From: an uncultured Verrucomicrobiales bacterium
GTDB taxonomy: Bacteria; Verrucomicrobiota; Verrucomicrobiia; Verrucomicrobiales; Akkermansiaceae
Reading direction: 5' to 3'
NCBI GenBank assembly: GCA_937885815.1
Contig: CALABM010000017.1
Location: 1 to 6,695, forward strand
Length of the DNA stretch: 6,695 nucleotides
The position numbers were made by a program, and so were the translations under genes. This document shows positions 6,551 through 6,695 of this stretch, in pieces (positions within the stretch are counted from its first letter, which is position 1; each line of letters opens with the position of its first letter). Under the pieces are notes generated by a model. That model searched no databases and had not been told where the DNA came from. It saw only the letters and a program-made list of their open reading frames with translations.

Positions 6551-6557
6551 GACATTC

Positions 6558-6695
6558 ATGAATACAGCAGAGTGGATTTCAGCAGTTTTCAGCCCTACCG
6601 GTGGCTGTGAGAAAGTGGCAGCCGCTGTGACTGCCGGTCTGAGTGTGCGCAAGGTGGACCTTTGTGCCGCTGTACCTGAGGAAAGTGTGCAGGAG
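6558..6695 (+). CDS. Flavodoxin-like protein, N-terminal 46 codons (partial)
   Basis: The frame opens at ATG 6558, 39 bp after the uvrA stop, and remains open to the window edge. The visible N-terminus reads WISAVFSPTGGCEKVAAAV: a hydrophobic beta strand followed by a (Y/F)FSPTG(T/G)-type loop and a helix. This is the phosphate-binding loop pattern of flavodoxins, especially those fused to a 4Fe-4S ferredoxin domain, which commonly start with FSPTGTT. Whether a ferredoxin domain follows cannot be seen here. The likely role is electron transfer with bound FMN in the cytoplasm. There is no signal peptide and no Shine-Dalgarno sequence. Identification rests on one motif in a fragment, so the family is likely but the exact protein is unknown. 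Confidence 0.6.
   Translation, partial: MNTAEWISAVFSPTGGCEKVAAAVTAGLSVRKVDLCAAVPEESVQE

Noticed and set aside
6519..6557. Intrinsic terminator after uvrA
   Set aside because: The only inverted repeat (ATTAG/CTAAT, 5 bp) is short, AT-rich and lacks a T-tract.

Overview
The window looks like chromosomal DNA of a moderately GC-rich bacterium. The main clue is a double-length UvrA of 1838 residues, made of two UvrA-like halves fused head to tail. Chlamydial UvrA is also known to be a roughly 1.8 kb-residue tandem form, so I favour the PVC group (Chlamydiae, Verrucomicrobia, Planctomycetes). The GC content and the flanking genes fit a verrucomicrobium such as an Akkermansia relative better than a chlamydia. 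None of the three gene starts has a recognisable Shine-Dalgarno sequence. The taxon is inference; I have no database match.

Layout, all on the + strand. Positions 17-940 encode a soluble 307-residue Sel1/TPR repeat protein. Its reading frame is open back to the window edge, so the start could lie further upstream. Positions 941-1001 are a 61-bp gap with unusual structure. It holds two copies of GTAAAATGCG and, between them, one inverted copy, so two mutually exclusive hairpins are possible. The same bases also lay out a chain of micro-ORFs linking the upstream stop codon to the uvrA start. Positions 1002-6518 are the tandem uvrA, over 80% of the window. Positions 6519-6557 are a 39-bp gap with a weak promoter-like pair, followed at 6558 by the first 46 codons of a flavodoxin-like gene that runs off the end.

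The most interesting biology is inside uvrA. All four ABC ATPase modules keep their Walker A lysine, LSGGE signature and H-loop histidine, but the two halves have lost different accessory parts. The N-terminal half lacks both cysteine pairs that would hold the base of the UvrB-binding domain, and it lacks the RKG-type motif inside that domain; it keeps a full-length insertion domain. The C-terminal half keeps the UvrB-binding domain and its cysteines, but its insertion domain is cut to 44 residues. One chain therefore seems to carry about one of each, as if a UvrA homodimer had been fused and its halves had specialised.

The product should recognise bulky DNA lesions in nucleotide excision repair and load UvrB. 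The two flanking genes have no evident link to DNA repair. Same-strand orientation and short gaps allow co-transcription, but nothing here proves an operon. I see no mobile element, CRISPR array, tRNA, rRNA or strong terminator.
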